NCBI GenBank assembly: GCA_009840545.1
Contig: VXNM01000008.1
Coordinates: 650,217-714,216, forward strand
Direction of reading: 5' to 3'
DNA length: 64,000 nucleotides
Source: Gammaproteobacteria bacterium
GTDB taxonomy: Bacteria > Pseudomonadota > Gammaproteobacteria > Pseudomonadales > Azotimanducaceae
Shown one piece after another: positions 1-9,732 of this stretch; the first letter of the stretch is position 1; each line of letters opens with the position of its first letter. The position numbers and the translations under genes were made by a program. The notes under the pieces were generated by a model. That model searched no databases and had not been told where the DNA came from. It worked only from the letters and a program-made list of their open reading frames with translations.

Positions 1-349
1 GAATTTCATCTCCAACCCTTAGCCCGCGGGGCGCAATGATGTAGCGACGTTCGCCGTCCTTGTATTTCAATAATGCGATGTGCGAGCTTCGATTTGGATC
101 GTATTCCAGTCGCTCGACGCTGGCAGGGACTCCATCTTTGTTTCGTTTGAAGTCGATGATGCGGTAGTGTTGCTTATGTCCACCACCTCGATGGCGCGTT
201 GTAATTCGACCTTTATTGTTGCGTCCTGCAGTCTTCGACTTCGGTTCCACCAAAGGCTTGTAGGGAGATCCTTTGTGCAAAGAGGGATCAACAACCTTCG
301 CGACAAATCGTCGTCCCGGAGAAGTAGGCTTCAATCGAACTACCGGCAT
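1..349 (-). CDS. rplB: 50S ribosomal protein L2 (partial, N-terminal 116 residues)
   Basis: L2 binds 23S rRNA and is needed for subunit association and the peptidyl-transferase centre. The visible N-terminus starts [18 protein letters not shown] and continues through the family motif [16 protein letters not shown] to an IIAPRGL segment. The gene runs off the left edge, so the C-terminal half is not visible. The ATG shares its A with the TGA stop of rplW (TGATG), which points to translational coupling in the S10 operon. Confidence 0.96.
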   Translation of the reverse strand, partial: MPVVRLKPTSPGRRFVAKVVDPSLHKGSPYKPLVEPKSKTAGRNNKGRITTRHRGGGHKQHYRIIDFKRNKDGVPASVERLEYDPNRSSHIALLKYKDGERRYIIAPRGLRVGDEI

Positions 350-657
350 CACTTGATCTCCAGAGTAAAGTCGATGCGATCATCAGGTTGAAGTCGCACG
401 TAGGCCTTTTTCCATTCTTTTTGTTTTCCCGAAGAAATGACTCGAGCAAATCGACGAACACTTTGTCCCTTGACTCGCAGAGTGGTCACGTTTTCTACTT
501 TCACGTCGTAGATCGTTTCTACCGCCTCACGGATCTCTTTCTTCGTGGCGGAGATATCCACCTTGAACGCATACTGGTTTGACGAATCTGCAACGCCAGT
601 AACCTTCTCAGTGACGTGAGGCTCTCTGAGGATTCCGTACAGGCGTTCCGGTTTCAC
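349..657 (-). CDS. rplW: 50S ribosomal protein L23
   Basis: L23 lies at the polypeptide exit tunnel and docks trigger factor and SRP. The 102-residue protein is close to the usual 95-100. It opens with [18 protein letters not shown] and has the conserved [14 protein letters not shown] stretch and the basic central loop that contacts 23S rRNA. It overlaps rplD upstream by 4 bases (ATGA) and rplB downstream by 1 base, as in a tightly coupled S10 operon. Confidence 0.97.
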   Translation of the reverse strand: MKPERLYGILREPHVTEKVTGVADSSNQYAFKVDISATKKEIREAVETIYDVKVENVTTLRVKGQSVRRFARVISSGKQKEWKKAYVRLQPDDRIDFTLEIK

Positions 658-1259
658 GACAACGATTCCCCTAGTTTCCGGAGCACTTCGGCGTCCATAA
701 GAACGTTCTCGAAGTGAATCAGGTCGACGGGATTCAGTCGCGTTGAAGAGAGCAATTCAACGTGCTTTAGATTGGAAGCTGCCCTCTGAATGTTTTGGGA
801 AGGACTTGAAAGGACAATTAGACAGTTAGAGAGATTAAGGTTAGAGAGAGAAGTTTTTAGTTTAGAAGTCTTAGGGGCGTCAATATCAAATTCGGTGGTC
901 GCAATTAATCGGTTCTGTCGGATCAATTCTGAGAGGATACAACTCATGGCCTTCCGATACATCTTGCGATTCACCTTCACATGTCTATGTGACGGTCGAG
1001 CCGCAAACGTCACTCCGCCACCCCGCCAAATCGGGCTCCGCGAAGTGCCAGCACGAGCACGACCCGTACCCTTCTGACGCCACGGCTTATGTCCTCCACC
1101 TTGAACATCTGATCTAGACTTCTGCGCCTTTGTTCCAATGTGTCCGTTTGAAAGGTATGCCTGAACGACTTGGCTGACGAGCGGAACATTGAACTCCGCG
1201 CTGAACACCGAGTCATCTAGTTCCATCGACTCACCGTTGGACAGCGCAAAGTCCATCAC
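654..1259 (-). CDS. rplD: 50S ribosomal protein L4
   Basis: L4 lines the exit tunnel and in gammaproteobacteria can also repress its own S10 operon by acting on the leader. The 201 residues match the usual length. Family motifs are the basic loop KPWRQKGTGRARAGT, SPIWRGGGVTFAARP and the NRKMYRKAM segment. Two starts are possible: GTG at 1259, 8 nt after an AGGAG, or ATG at 1256, 11 nt after it. The GTG has the better spacing. It overlaps the rplC stop by one base and rplW by four. Confidence 0.96.
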   Translation of the reverse strand: MMDFALSNGESMELDDSVFSAEFNVPLVSQVVQAYLSNGHIGTKAQKSRSDVQGGGHKPWRQKGTGRARAGTSRSPIWRGGGVTFAARPSHRHVKVNRKMYRKAMSCILSELIRQNRLIATTEFDIDAPKTSKLKTSLSNLNLSNCLIVLSSPSQNIQRAASNLKHVELLSSTRLNPVDLIHFENVLMDAEVLRKLGESLS

Positions 1260-1951
1260 TAGCTACTCTCCTGAGTATCAATGTCTGGAGGCGTCTGATC
1301 GCTCACTTTTGCCGCAGGCCTCACGATGACCTGACGTCCTGTTGGACCCGGAACGGCACCCTTGACCAAAATCAGATTTCGATCTTCCACTAGGCGGACG
1401 ATCTTGAGGTTTTGCACGGTAACGCGAGCATTGCCCATATGTCCCGCCATCTTCTTGCCCTTGAACACCTTGCCAGGGGTTTGACACTGGCCGATAGAAC
1501 CGGGTGCTCTATGCGCCAGCGAGTTTCCATGAGACATATCCTGACGCTGGAAATTCCAACGCTTGATGACGCCGGCATATCCCTTCCCTTTAGAGGTCCC
1601 AACTACATCCACTACTTGACCCTCAAAGAATTGGTTGACGGATAGTTCGTCACCTTGTGCCGGATCCTTTGACTCGTCACCTGTGCCAAGACCATTCATG
1701 CGAAACTCACGGACGTAGTCACCTGGGCTCACACTACTCTTGTCGAAATGTCCCTGCATGGGTCTTGAAGTCTTTTGCTCCTTTACCGAACCGTGAACTA
1801 GCTGAACAGCATCGTAGCTGTCCGATTCTTCACGCTTGACTTGCGAGACCCGATTCGGTTCGGCGTGTATCACCGTCACGGGAACAGATACGCCATCGGA
1901 GTCGAACACCCGAGTCATTCCCTGCTTAATTCCAATGATTCCGATCGCCAT
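1259..1951 (-). CDS. rplC: 50S ribosomal protein L3
   Basis: L3 is an early assembly protein whose long loop reaches the peptidyl-transferase centre. The protein starts [17 protein letters not shown] and has the loop region [17 protein letters not shown], with the [23 protein letters not shown] stretch split over residues of the central loop. At 230 residues it is about 20 longer than the E. coli protein. The excess is a polar C-terminal tail after the [14 protein letters not shown] region. An unusually long gap of 186 bases separates it from rpsJ upstream. Confidence 0.96.
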   Translation of the reverse strand: MAIGIIGIKQGMTRVFDSDGVSVPVTVIHAEPNRVSQVKREESDSYDAVQLVHGSVKEQKTSRPMQGHFDKSSVSPGDYVREFRMNGLGTGDESKDPAQGDELSVNQFFEGQVVDVVGTSKGKGYAGVIKRWNFQRQDMSHGNSLAHRAPGSIGQCQTPGKVFKGKKMAGHMGNARVTVQNLKIVRLVEDRNLILVKGAVPGPTGRQVIVRPAAKVSDQTPPDIDTQESS

Positions 1952-1994
1952 GACTTCTTCACTTTAAGCACGATGCCCCTACGAATTTAGGGTT

Positions 1995-2135
1995 ACAGCA
2001 ACCCCTTACGCCCTCTTGCGTGACAATTGGGTTTCAAGAATTGCGGCTTACTTGTGCCGCTTATTTCAATCCTAAGTAGTGCTGTTAACTGGCCACATCA
2101 CGATAGCGTGGCATGCACTAATACTGGGTTGCTGT
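1995..2135 (-). repeat. 10-bp inverted repeat spanning the rpsJ-rplC gap
   Basis: The arms are acagcaaccc at 1995-2004 and gggttgctgt at 2126-2135. They are perfect reverse complements 121 bases apart and begin two bases after the rpsJ stop codon. In RNA they would close a stem around nearly the whole rpsJ-rplC spacer. Smaller stems lie inside, such as ccctA/Taggg near 1976-1992 and gcggc/gccgc near 2043-2060. No T-tract follows, so this is not a standard terminator. A regulatory or processing role is inference. Confidence 0.45.
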
Positions 2136-2137
2136 TG

Positions 2138-2458
2138 TTATCGTGTGTCTATCTTCAGATCTACGTCTACTCCCGCCGCAAGCTCGAGTTTCATCAACGC
2201 GTCGATCGTGCGTTCAGGCGGATCGACGATATATAGCAGACGCTTATGCGTACGAATTTCGTACTGGTCTCGAGCGTCCTTGTTCACATGAGGCGAAATC
2301 AATACCGTGTACCTTTCATATTTCGTCGGTAGTGGAATGGGACCAAGCACGCGTGCGCCCGTCTGTTTCGTGGCCGACATGATTTCCTCGGCGGATTGAT
2401 CAATCAACCGATGGTCGTACGCCTTCAGGCGTATTTGTATACGATTCTCTTCGGCCAC
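2138..2458 (-). CDS. rpsJ: 30S ribosomal protein S10
   Basis: S10 is a 30S head protein and also the NusE partner of NusB/NusG in antitermination. At 106 residues it is three longer than the usual 103. It has [17 protein letters not shown] near the start, [15 protein letters not shown] in the loop region, and a [14 protein letters not shown] segment. It is the first gene of the S10 operon here, with a promoter and folded leader just upstream. The N-terminal extension MAEEN precedes the usual start of homology. Confidence 0.97.
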   Translation of the reverse strand: MAEENRIQIRLKAYDHRLIDQSAEEIMSATKQTGARVLGPIPLPTKYERYTVLISPHVNKDARDQYEIRTHKRLLYIVDPPERTIDALMKLELAAGVDVDLKIDTR

Positions 2459-2491
2459 TTAGCCGCTTGCCTCAATGTTCGAATTTCTGGG

Positions 2492-2548
2492 CTTGTGCAC
2501 ACCGCACCCGAACGCCTTTATGTTGGAGGCATTCAAACCCAGCACAAG
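2492..2548 (-). promoter_or_regulatory. Folded S10 operon leader
   Basis: The leader between the predicted start site (about 2550) and rpsJ contains nested complementary segments. The outer arms are CTTGTGC/GCACAAG (minus sense; 2542-2548 with 2492-2498). An inner stem GAATGCCT/AGGCGTTC allows one G-U pair. In E. coli and relatives the S10 leader is the target of L4 autoregulation. Whether this hairpin is the equivalent element cannot be decided from sequence alone. Confidence 0.45.
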
Positions 2549-2556
2549 AATGAAGG

Positions 2557-2585
2557 ATTGTACTTATCCTAATCCTGTGTGTAAA
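2557..2585 (-). promoter_or_regulatory. Sigma-70 promoter of the S10 operon
   Basis: On the minus strand a TTTACA -35 (2580-2585) and a TACAAT -10 (2557-2562) are separated by exactly 17 bases. Each hexamer matches consensus at five of six positions. The expected start near 2550 gives a leader of about 92 nt before rpsJ. The rest of the 2459-2827 gap holds no gene. It has only an imperfect inverted repeat CTACGCC/GGCGTAG at 2762-2796, without a T-tract, after the thiolase gene. Confidence 0.7.
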
Positions 2586-2827
2586 GACAAATCTACGAAT
2601 TCGAACCGATTCTTGGGCTGACCGAATTTCAAAAAACTAACGGCTTCATTCACTAGCCTCGAATTGCTCGCCAAGATCAGTGCGTGGGAGTTCAATCAAA
2701 GCCTAATGTCGAATCCCGCTCGTCGCTAACAACGTAACACGACAATCCCCGTGGTACAAGGCTACGCCGCCCTGTCGTCCAAATAGAGTGGCGTAGTTCT
2801 CGTGTAAATTGGTGCTCTTACGAGCTA

Positions 2828-3970
2828 TTACGCAGAAACACCTTCGAGTACATGTATACCGCAGGCACTTCCCAGCCCAATGACGTGAGTGAGTCCGATC
2901 TTCGCACCCTCTACCTGTCGATCTCCAGCCTCGCCTCGCAGGTGCGTGGAGACCTCGTAGATATTGGCAATACCTGTCGCACCAAGCGGATGTCCTTTAG
3001 AAAGTAGTCCGCCCGACACATTCACCGGAACACGTCCACCAAGCTCGACTTCTCCATCGTCAATTATTCGTCCTGCCTCCCCGTCTTCACAAAGACCGAG
3101 ATTCTCGTAATGCAATATTTCCGCCGTCGCGAAGCAATCATGCAGTTCCACAAGATCGATGTCGTCGGGACCCAATCCTGCCATTTCATAAGCAGCACTC
3201 GCAGCCTTTCGCGTGCATGTGTTTACATCTGGCATTACAAGATCTCGCTCCTGCCAGGGATCCGATGTCAAGACCGAAGCTCGTACCTTGACCGCTCGTG
3301 ACATCAATCCAAGTTCTCGAGTCTTCTTCTCCGATGCAATGACAGCCGCGGCCGCTCCGTCAACATTGACTGAACACATGAGCTTCGTGTTGGGATACGA
3401 AATCATCTCTGAGTTCATTACTGTTTCGAGCGGTGTCTCAATCTGATACATCGCCTTGGGATTCATTGTCGAGTGGTGATGGTTCTTAACACTCACTTTC
3501 GCAAACTGCTCGAACGTTGTGCCATATTGACGCGTATGCTCCAGACCTGCCTCAGCGAAGACTGAAGGCATGGTTCCGGATCCCATTAGTCCTTCCTTGG
3601 AAATGCCTCGTCCGCCACCGCCACCGAGGAGACCTCGACCCATTTGCTCAACGCCAACTGCAAGCACGACATCGTAGAGTTCCGCCTTTACTGAAGCCCA
3701 CGCTTCGCGAAAAGCGGTAGCCCCAGTAGCACAAGCATTGGACACGTTAACCACGGGAATTCCGGTTTGACCAATTTGCTGCAGAATGCGCTGACCTACC
3801 ATGCCACTGGCTTGGTTTAGATTCCCGCAATAGAGAGCTTGCATGTCTTGAATAGGCAAACCGCAGTCGTCAAGCGCAAGTAGCGCAGCTTCTGCTCCTA
3901 GTTGTGGAACGCTCTTCTCGGGAAAGCGACCAAACTTGATCATGTCTACGCCGATGATGTATGCGTCCAT
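2828..3970 (-). CDS. Thiolase family protein (SCP-x type)
   Basis: This 380-residue protein belongs to the SCP2/SCP-x thiolase group that works on acyl-CoA substrates. The nucleophilic cysteine lies in VSNACATGATAF near residue 80. The HDCF motif, the SKGHPLGATG motif and the C-terminal GSACGIHVL motif follow in the usual order. A glycine run (GGGGGRG) sits around residue 120. Its start is 12 bases after the DUF35 gene, with a GGAGG overlapping that gene's stop, so the two are co-translated. Thiolase-DUF35 pairs are known partners in acyl-CoA, sterol or steroid-like side-chain degradation and in thiolase complexes. The substrate here is not determined. Confidence 0.88.
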   Translation of the reverse strand: MDAYIIGVDMIKFGRFPEKSVPQLGAEAALLALDDCGLPIQDMQALYCGNLNQASGMVGQRILQQIGQTGIPVVNVSNACATGATAFREAWASVKAELYDVVLAVGVEQMGRGLLGGGGGRGISKEGLMGSGTMPSVFAEAGLEHTRQYGTTFEQFAKVSVKNHHHSTMNPKAMYQIETPLETVMNSEMISYPNTKLMCSVNVDGAAAAVIASEKKTRELGLMSRAVKVRASVLTSDPWQERDLVMPDVNTCTRKAASAAYEMAGLGPDDIDLVELHDCFATAEILHYENLGLCEDGEAGRIIDDGEVELGGRVPVNVSGGLLSKGHPLGATGIANIYEVSTHLRGEAGDRQVEGAKIGLTHVIGLGSACGIHVLEGVSA

Positions 3971-3982
3971 AGTTCATTCCTC

Positions 3983-4408
3983 CTAATTCGATTCACTTGC
4001 AGGACGAAAGAAAAAAGCGATGTAACTGTTACCGTCGCTGTCTCTTCGACCTAGTGCGTCGTCAAAATACACTTCCACGGGCATATCGAACTCAATCCCA
4101 CTTGGATCAGGTTCGACGCCTACGAGATTCCCCTTAACAGTTCCACCACCCTCAAGGTCGACGATTGCGGAAACGTAGGGCACATCGATGCCGGGAAACG
4201 ATCTGTGAACGATGGAATACGAATAGAGCTTGCCCTTGTCTGACAACCGAGTGGTCTTCATACTATTGCGTGCGCCACACCTCGAGCAATGATCGCGTCT
4301 GCCCACGAAAACCGCACCGCACCGTTCGCACTGGTGCCCTTCAAGATACGGATCGCCGTCCTCCGGAAGCTTCAAGTACTCGACTACTGGCAATGCCTTA
4401 CTGGACAA
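3983..4408 (-). CDS. DUF35 Zn-ribbon/OB-fold protein, thiolase partner
   Basis: A 141-residue protein with an N-terminal zinc ribbon (CERC and CSRC pairs near residues 27-45) and then an OB-fold (GKLYSYSIVHRSFPG, followed by a PYVSAIVDLEGG strand). This is the standard DUF35 architecture, whose members bind acyl-CoA and assemble with SCP-x thiolases. The start is TTG at 4408, six bases after AGGAG. It is followed immediately by the thiolase gene. The pair is flanked by ribosomal operons, which is unusual. Confidence 0.85.
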   Translation of the reverse strand: MSSKALPVVEYLKLPEDGDPYLEGHQCERCGAVFVGRRDHCSRCGARNSMKTTRLSDKGKLYSYSIVHRSFPGIDVPYVSAIVDLEGGGTVKGNLVGVEPDPSGIEFDMPVEVYFDDALGRRDSDGNSYIAFFFRPASESN

Positions 4409-4491
4409 AGCAATCTCCTTGTTCCAATCTCACTTCGTCCCGCTAAGTATACGACCCCTCACGTACTAAGCGTTTATGCGCCTTGGTCCCT

Positions 4492-5706
4492 CTATGACGA
4501 TGGGGGATCGAACAAGACAAGGTTGCGACCAACAGACACCACAATTCGTCCATCCGACAACCTGAGGGAGGCACGCGAAGGTGCACGAATAAAGCTCATC
4601 AGTCGTGCACGACCACCGTCTTCGAGTTCGAACACTCCAGTGGACTCCTCGCAATATGTCCCCGAGTAGCAGTTCTCCCATGTGCCACTTACAACTGCCA
4701 CTGTCTTCGCACATTCCGAGTCTGCTTCCAATTTACCTCCATCACCTTGGCATTCGGAATCGGGAAATCGAAACCAACCGATAACGTTGGAAAACCCGAC
4801 GACATCAACCAACTCGCCCAGGTCCCAGGAATCGATCCGCGTATCAGTAGTTACATCACGTAAAACAATTTGCTTTCTTGAACGATCCACTCCAACTGTA
4901 ACTTCAGCATCTGAATCGGACTTCTGTGGATGCCATACACAGTTCCAAATGCTTCCTCCCCGCATTCCCCACAAGTTCCTTGACCCCGTGCTACAGGTCG
5001 CATACGCATAACGCCACCACCCGTCACTCGAGTAGACCTGACTTCCTCCGACTTCTTTTGGATTGAGTGCGTTCTGAAGTTCGTCACGACGATCATCGGT
5101 AAGCACCTCAACCATTTCGCTGGAAGTTCTTGTGCCAAATGTTTGGCCGGATCCCACATCAAATCCAACCCATGGAGGAGCGTGACGTACGGAAGCCGCA
5201 TAGAGATAGTCATGCAGTGGATCGCCAAAGCGTCGCACATACAAGTCGGAGCAGTTCTTGCATGGCCAAACAAACTTCGGTTCCGAGTCTCCCAAAGGCA
5301 TAGCATGTACGTCAAAGTTCATGTTGTGCATCACTCCAAACATCCAGCTCCACCATTCGTAGCCTGCGAACCACAGCCCATCGGGTCCTTGAATGAGTCC
5401 AAACCCGTAGTACTTGTGCTTGAATTTCACCTTTCGTTCAAACTTTAAATCGCGGTCGAAATATGCCATGTGAGTGTCAGTAATGGCAATGAGGCCCCCA
5501 GACTCTCGTTCGACTAGAAGCACATTTATCGACTTCTTCGAGTCAGAGATTGGTTCATCAGAGTGGATTGGACGCAGATTTGCCAAGTCCGATGATGTGG
5601 TTGAGCTAATGCACCCAGAAACCAGCAGCAAAACGCAAACCGTCGTTAAGATCTTAAGCAGGCGGACTAGTGCAGCTGTAAAACTGTACGTTCGACTTGC
5701 AATCAT
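4492..5706 (-). CDS. Predicted lipoprotein of unknown function
   Basis: I do not recognise the family. From the ATG at 5706 the protein has 404 residues, a basic and hydrophobic signal and a lipobox LVSGC with Cys32, so an outer-membrane or periplasmic lipoprotein is likely. The mature part is rich in Trp, Gly and Tyr with repeated short strand-like blocks (for example GLIAITDTHMAYFD and DGLWFAGYEWW) and several Cys (PCKNCSD, YATCSTG, NCYSGTYCEE). This resembles a beta-propeller or other all-beta fold. The reading frame extends upstream to 5859, but that would run through the tuf terminator and into tuf, so the downstream start is preferred. It lies 83 bases upstream of the DUF35 gene. Confidence 0.7.
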   Translation of the reverse strand: MIASRTYSFTAALVRLLKILTTVCVLLLVSGCISSTTSSDLANLRPIHSDEPISDSKKSINVLLVERESGGLIAITDTHMAYFDRDLKFERKVKFKHKYYGFGLIQGPDGLWFAGYEWWSWMFGVMHNMNFDVHAMPLGDSEPKFVWPCKNCSDLYVRRFGDPLHDYLYAASVRHAPPWVGFDVGSGQTFGTRTSSEMVEVLTDDRRDELQNALNPKEVGGSQVYSSDGWWRYAYATCSTGSRNLWGMRGGSIWNCVWHPQKSDSDAEVTVGVDRSRKQIVLRDVTTDTRIDSWDLGELVDVVGFSNVIGWFRFPDSECQGDGGKLEADSECAKTVAVVSGTWENCYSGTYCEESTGVFELEDGGRARLMSFIRAPSRASLRLSDGRIVVSVGRNLVLFDPPSS

Positions 5707-5735
5707 TGCGGTCGCAAACAGCGTCTGTGTCAAAC

Positions 5736-5773
5736 AAGAAAAGAGCCTTGGCATGCTAACACGCCAAGGCTCT
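5736..5773 (-). terminator. Rho-independent terminator after tuf
   Basis: On the minus strand the arms AGAGCCTTGGC and GCCAAGGCTCT (5763-5773 and 5742-5752) form a perfect 11-bp stem with a 10-base loop, followed by TTTTCTTG. It ends the str operon 24 bases after the tuf stop and isolates it from the inserted genes and the S10 operon. Confidence 0.9.
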
Positions 5774-5797
5774 CTTACAGCCGTTATTTCTTGGCAG

Positions 5798-6997
5798 TTA
5801 CTCGATAACGCTGGTAACCACTCCTGCGCCGACAGTTCTGCCACCCTCTCGAATTGCAAAACGCAGACCTTCGTCCATCGCGATGGGGCTGATCAAGTCG
5901 ACGTTGAGTTCGACGTTGTCGCCAGGCATGACCATCTCAACACCTTCGTTCAGAGTGACCTCGCCTGTCACGTCGGTAGTACGGAAGTAGAACTGTGGAC
6001 GGTAGTGGCTTTGGAATGGCGAGTGTCGTCCTCCTTCGTCCTTGGACAGTACATACACTTGAGCCGAGAACTTAGTATGAGGCGTGATCGAACCGGGCAC
6101 GGCAAGAACCTGTCCTCGTTCGACTTCCTGTCGCTTAATCCCGCGAAGCAAGACTCCAATGTTCTCACCTGCACGACCTTCATCGAGCAATTTACGGAAC
6201 ATCTCGACACCCGTACACGTCGTCTTTTGCGTCTCTTTTATGCCTACGATCTCGACCTCGTCGCCAACTTTCACGATCCCTCGATCAACCCGTCCAGTCA
6301 CTACAGTGCCTCGTCCAGATATCGAGAAGACATCTTCAATCGGCATCAAGAAAGGCGCATCGATGGGTCGTTCCGGTTCCGGTATGAACTCGTCAAGTTC
6401 CTTGATAAGTTCTCTTACGCTACCAGCACCGTCGTCGCCCGTGTCGCCATCCATTGCCTTCAACGCGCTTCCGACAACTATGGGGGATTCTGGGTCGAAA
6501 TCGTAAGACTCGAGCAGTTCTTGAATGTCCATCGTGACCAGCTCTACGAAGTCGTCTCGTTCGTCCTCATCCAACTGATCTACCTTGTTGAGGTAGATAA
6601 TGATTCGAGGTACACCTACTTGGCGTGCAAGCAGGATGTGTTCGCGAGTCTGGGGCATCGGACCGTCAACGGCCGATACCACCAAGATTGCGCCATCCAT
6701 TTGAGCCGCACCCGTGATCATGTTTTTTACGTAGTCAGCATGACCAGGGCAGTCCACATGAGCGTAATGCCTGTTGGGAGATTCATACTCCACATGTGTC
6801 GTCGCAATGGTGATGCCTCGCTCCCTCTCCTCAGGCGCGTTGTCGATCTCATCAAAGTTCTTGATGTCGCCCGTTCCGGAATCAGCAGCGCAGATCATTG
6901 TCATGGCGGCCGTAAGTGTCGTCTTGCCGTGATCCACGTGTCCGATCGTTCCTACGTTCACGTGCGGCTTTGTACGCTCAAATTTTTGCTTAGCCAT
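5798..6997 (-). CDS. tuf: Elongation factor Tu
   Basis: EF-Tu delivers aminoacyl-tRNA to the ribosome as a GTPase. The G1 motif GHVDHGKT is at residues 19-26, the DCPGHADY switch II motif follows, and NKVD is at 137-140 (most proteobacteria have NKCD). The C-terminal barrel motifs [14 protein letters not shown] and [16 protein letters not shown] are intact. The 399 residues are slightly longer than the usual 394-397, with the extra residues near the end of the G domain ([10 protein letters not shown]). It is the last gene of the str operon and the only tuf in the window. Confidence 0.98.
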   Translation of the reverse strand: MAKQKFERTKPHVNVGTIGHVDHGKTTLTAAMTMICAADSGTGDIKNFDEIDNAPEERERGITIATTHVEYESPNRHYAHVDCPGHADYVKNMITGAAQMDGAILVVSAVDGPMPQTREHILLARQVGVPRIIIYLNKVDQLDEDERDDFVELVTMDIQELLESYDFDPESPIVVGSALKAMDGDTGDDGAGSVRELIKELDEFIPEPERPIDAPFLMPIEDVFSISGRGTVVTGRVDRGIVKVGDEVEIVGIKETQKTTCTGVEMFRKLLDEGRAGENIGVLLRGIKRQEVERGQVLAVPGSITPHTKFSAQVYVLSKDEGGRHSPFQSHYRPQFYFRTTDVTGEVTLNEGVEMVMPGDNVELNVDLISPIAMDEGLRFAIREGGRTVGAGVVTSVIE

Positions 6998-7066
6998 TAG
7001 AAAGTTTCTCCATACAGTTTCACGACTCCGATGCGGACGTGCATCGGCTTGCTTCTATGCAATTGG

Positions 7067-9160
7067 TTAGCGAGGCTTGATCGCCTCTGCAATGTTTTCC
7101 GGCACTTCCTCATACCGATCAAATTCCATCGAGAAAGTTGCTCGACCCTGTGTCGCGGAACGTAAGTCCGTTGCATAGCCGAACATCTCTCCGAGAGGTA
7201 TCGAAGCATGGACAATTTTACCCGCCGGATTTTCGTCCATTCCATCAATCAATCCACGTCGACGGTTCAAGTCTCCTACGACGTCTCCGAGAAAGTCCTC
7301 CGGAGTGACGACTTCAACCGACATCACGGGTTCAAGCAATACGGGATCGGCCCTCCGAGCACCTTCGCGCATTGCCGACGATCCCGCGATCTTGAAGGCA
7401 ATTTCGCTTGAGTCCACTTCATGAAAAGATCCGTCGTACAACGTGGCCTTGACGTTTATCAATGGATACCCTGCGACAACACCGTTGTTCATTTGTTCCT
7501 GAATACCTTGATCCACCGCAGGAATGTATTCGCGCGGAATGGCTCCACCGACAATTTTGTTTACGAATTCGTACCCGTTAGTTCCATCCTCTAGAGGTTC
7601 AAATCGAACTGCAACGTGGGCGAATTGTCCGCGACCGCCAGTCTGGCGTACATGCCGTGCCTCCATCTCAATAGGAGAACGAATCGTCTCGCGATAGGCA
7701 ACTTGGGGTTTGCCAATGTTGGCCTCGACGTTAAATTCACGTCGCATACGATCAACAATGATGTCAAGGTGCAATTCCCCCATTCCGGCGATGATGGTTT
7801 GTCCACTCTCCTCATCGCTGGAAACTTGGAACGACGGATCTTCTTGCGCCAATTTGCTCAATGCAATCGACATCTTGTCCTGGTCGGCGACAGATCGAGG
7901 CTCAACCGCAACGTGTATGACGGGCACAGGGAAATCCATGCGCTCCAACGTCACAATGTCACGTTCGCTGCACAGAGTGTCACCCGTTGTGACATCTTTC
8001 AGGCCAATGGCTGCTGCGATGTCTCCAGCGAAGACTTCGGATATTTCCTTGCGGCTGGCCGAGTGCATTTGAACCATCCGTCCAATGCGTTCTCGTCGTG
8101 ATCTAGTTGCGTTGTAGACGCGATCGCCTGTTGCCAGACTCCCTGAATACACCCTAAAGAAAGTTAGCGTTCCCACATAGGGATCAGTTGCGATCTTGAA
8201 GGCTAGTGCCGCAAAGGGTTCGTCATCTCTCGATTCTCGAGATGCCGTCGTCACTCCATCCTGGAGAACTCCTTCAATCGCTTTGACTTCAGTTGGCGCT
8301 GGAAGGTAGTCGATCACCGCGTCAAGCACTGGCTGTATTCCCTTGTTGCGGAACGCCGTTCCGCACAAAGCAGGAACGATCTCGTTCGCCAACGTACGTT
8401 GGCGCAATCCCTGGCGAATCTCTTCTTCCGTGATTTGTGATCCTTCGACGTATTTCTCGGTCAATTCCTCATTGGCCTCAACAGCAGTTTCAATCAGCGA
8501 CTCACGCATTGTCTTCGCTTGTTCCATCAATTCATTGGGGACATCCGCGAACGTCGTTGAGACACCAAGATCCGACATCGACCAATACAGTGCCCTCATC
8601 GAAACCAGGTCGACCACCCCTTTGAAGTTCTCTTCAGAGCCAATGGCGAGCTGAAGTGGAACCGGAGTAGCTCCCAACCGTTCCTCGATCTGCTCGACAA
8701 CTCGTAGAAAGTCTGCACCCGCGCGGTCCATCTTGTTGACAAAGACAACACGGGGAACCATGTATCTGTCCGCTTGGCGCCAAACTGTTTCGGATTGAGG
8801 TTCTACTCCCGAAGTTCCGCAAAAGACTACGACAGCCCCATCAAGAACCCGCAGACTTCGTTCAACCTCTATTGTGAAGTCGACGTGTCCTGGAGTGTCA
8901 ATAATGTTGATGCGGTGCTCAGGATACTGTTCGCTTGTACCCGACCAGAAGCAAGTAGTTGCAGCGGACGTTATGGTGATTCCGCGTTCCTGCTCCTGCT
9001 CCATCCAATCCATGACGGCAGCTCCGTCATGAACTTCTCCAATCTTGTGGGAGATTCCGGTATAGAAAAGCACACGCTCGGTGGTCGTCGTCTTTCCCGC
9101 ATCAACGTGCGCGACAATGCCTATATTTCTGTAGCGACCTATTGGTGTGCTACGAGCCAT
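7067..9160 (-). CDS. fusA: Elongation factor G
   Basis: EF-G is the GTPase that drives translocation. The ATG at 9160 gives [18 protein letters not shown], which matches the family start. The reading frame has an upstream TTG only two codons earlier, which is less likely, because CGGAG lies seven bases before the ATG. The P-loop AHVDAGKT, the DTPGHVDFT motif and NKMD are present, followed by domains II-V ([30 protein letters not shown]). The 697-residue length is typical. It lies between rpsG and tuf in the str operon. Confidence 0.98.
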   Translation of the reverse strand: MARSTPIGRYRNIGIVAHVDAGKTTTTERVLFYTGISHKIGEVHDGAAVMDWMEQEQERGITITSAATTCFWSGTSEQYPEHRINIIDTPGHVDFTIEVERSLRVLDGAVVVFCGTSGVEPQSETVWRQADRYMVPRVVFVNKMDRAGADFLRVVEQIEERLGATPVPLQLAIGSEENFKGVVDLVSMRALYWSMSDLGVSTTFADVPNELMEQAKTMRESLIETAVEANEELTEKYVEGSQITEEEIRQGLRQRTLANEIVPALCGTAFRNKGIQPVLDAVIDYLPAPTEVKAIEGVLQDGVTTASRESRDDEPFAALAFKIATDPYVGTLTFFRVYSGSLATGDRVYNATRSRRERIGRMVQMHSASRKEISEVFAGDIAAAIGLKDVTTGDTLCSERDIVTLERMDFPVPVIHVAVEPRSVADQDKMSIALSKLAQEDPSFQVSSDEESGQTIIAGMGELHLDIIVDRMRREFNVEANIGKPQVAYRETIRSPIEMEARHVRQTGGRGQFAHVAVRFEPLEDGTNGYEFVNKIVGGAIPREYIPAVDQGIQEQMNNGVVAGYPLINVKATLYDGSFHEVDSSEIAFKIAGSSAMREGARRADPVLLEPVMSVEVVTPEDFLGDVVGDLNRRRGLIDGMDENPAGKIVHASIPLGEMFGYATDLRSATQGRATFSMEFDRYEEVPENIAEAIKPR

Positions 9161-9234
9161 TCTCAAACTCCGAGCGTGAGTGTTTACGAAAGTTCGTTAA
9201 GTCCTACTTCTAGGAATGAACTGTCTTGGTTGAC

Positions 9235-9705
9235 CTAATATCTGTAATGTGCGAAAGCTCTGTTGGCTTCCGCTTGGCGATGCATATCCGTACGCTTGCG
9301 GATAGCTCCGCCTCTTCCGTTTGCGGCATCCATGAGCTCGCCCGCCAGTCTTGCCGCCATCGTCTTCTCGCCTCGCGACCTAGCCGAATCAACAATCCAT
9401 CGCATCGCCAATGCGGTTCTGCGTGATGGTCTAACTTCGATCGGAACAGGCAAATTGGCACTACCAACGCGACGCGACTTCACTTCTGTAGTCGGCGCAA
9501 CGTCTTCCAGTGCTTTGTCAAAAATCTCAACAGGGTCCGTGTGTTCGCGGTTTTCAACGATTTCTAAAGCACCGTAAACGATACGCTCCGCAACCGATTT
9601 CTTTCCGTTGACCATGACGTGATTGATGAACTTTGCCACCATCTCATTCTGGTACTTGGGATCCGGCAGGATGACTCGCTTGGTACTTATGCGTCTCCGC
9701 GACAT
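9235..9705 (-). CDS. rpsG: 30S ribosomal protein S7
   Basis: S7 starts assembly of the 30S head and contacts E-site tRNA. The 156 residues match E. coli. It opens with [18 protein letters not shown] and has [22 protein letters not shown] and the [17 protein letters not shown] segment. It lies 27 bases after rpsL and 74 before fusA in the str operon. Confidence 0.98.
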   Translation of the reverse strand: MSRRRISTKRVILPDPKYQNEMVAKFINHVMVNGKKSVAERIVYGALEIVENREHTDPVEIFDKALEDVAPTTEVKSRRVGSANLPVPIEVRPSRRTALAMRWIVDSARSRGEKTMAARLAGELMDAANGRGGAIRKRTDMHRQAEANRAFAHYRY

Positions 9706-9732
9706 TGTGGGATGCTCCTTATCCTATGAGGG

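Noticed and set aside
5707..5859. N-terminal extension of the lipoprotein at 4492-5706
   Set aside because: It would cross the tuf terminator and enter tuf, and would put 51 residues before a normal lipoprotein signal.
5474..7000. 508-codon open frame antisense to tuf
   Set aside because: It is fully opposite the tuf coding sequence and its terminator, has no ribosome-binding site or recognisable domain, and arises from strong codon bias in tuf.
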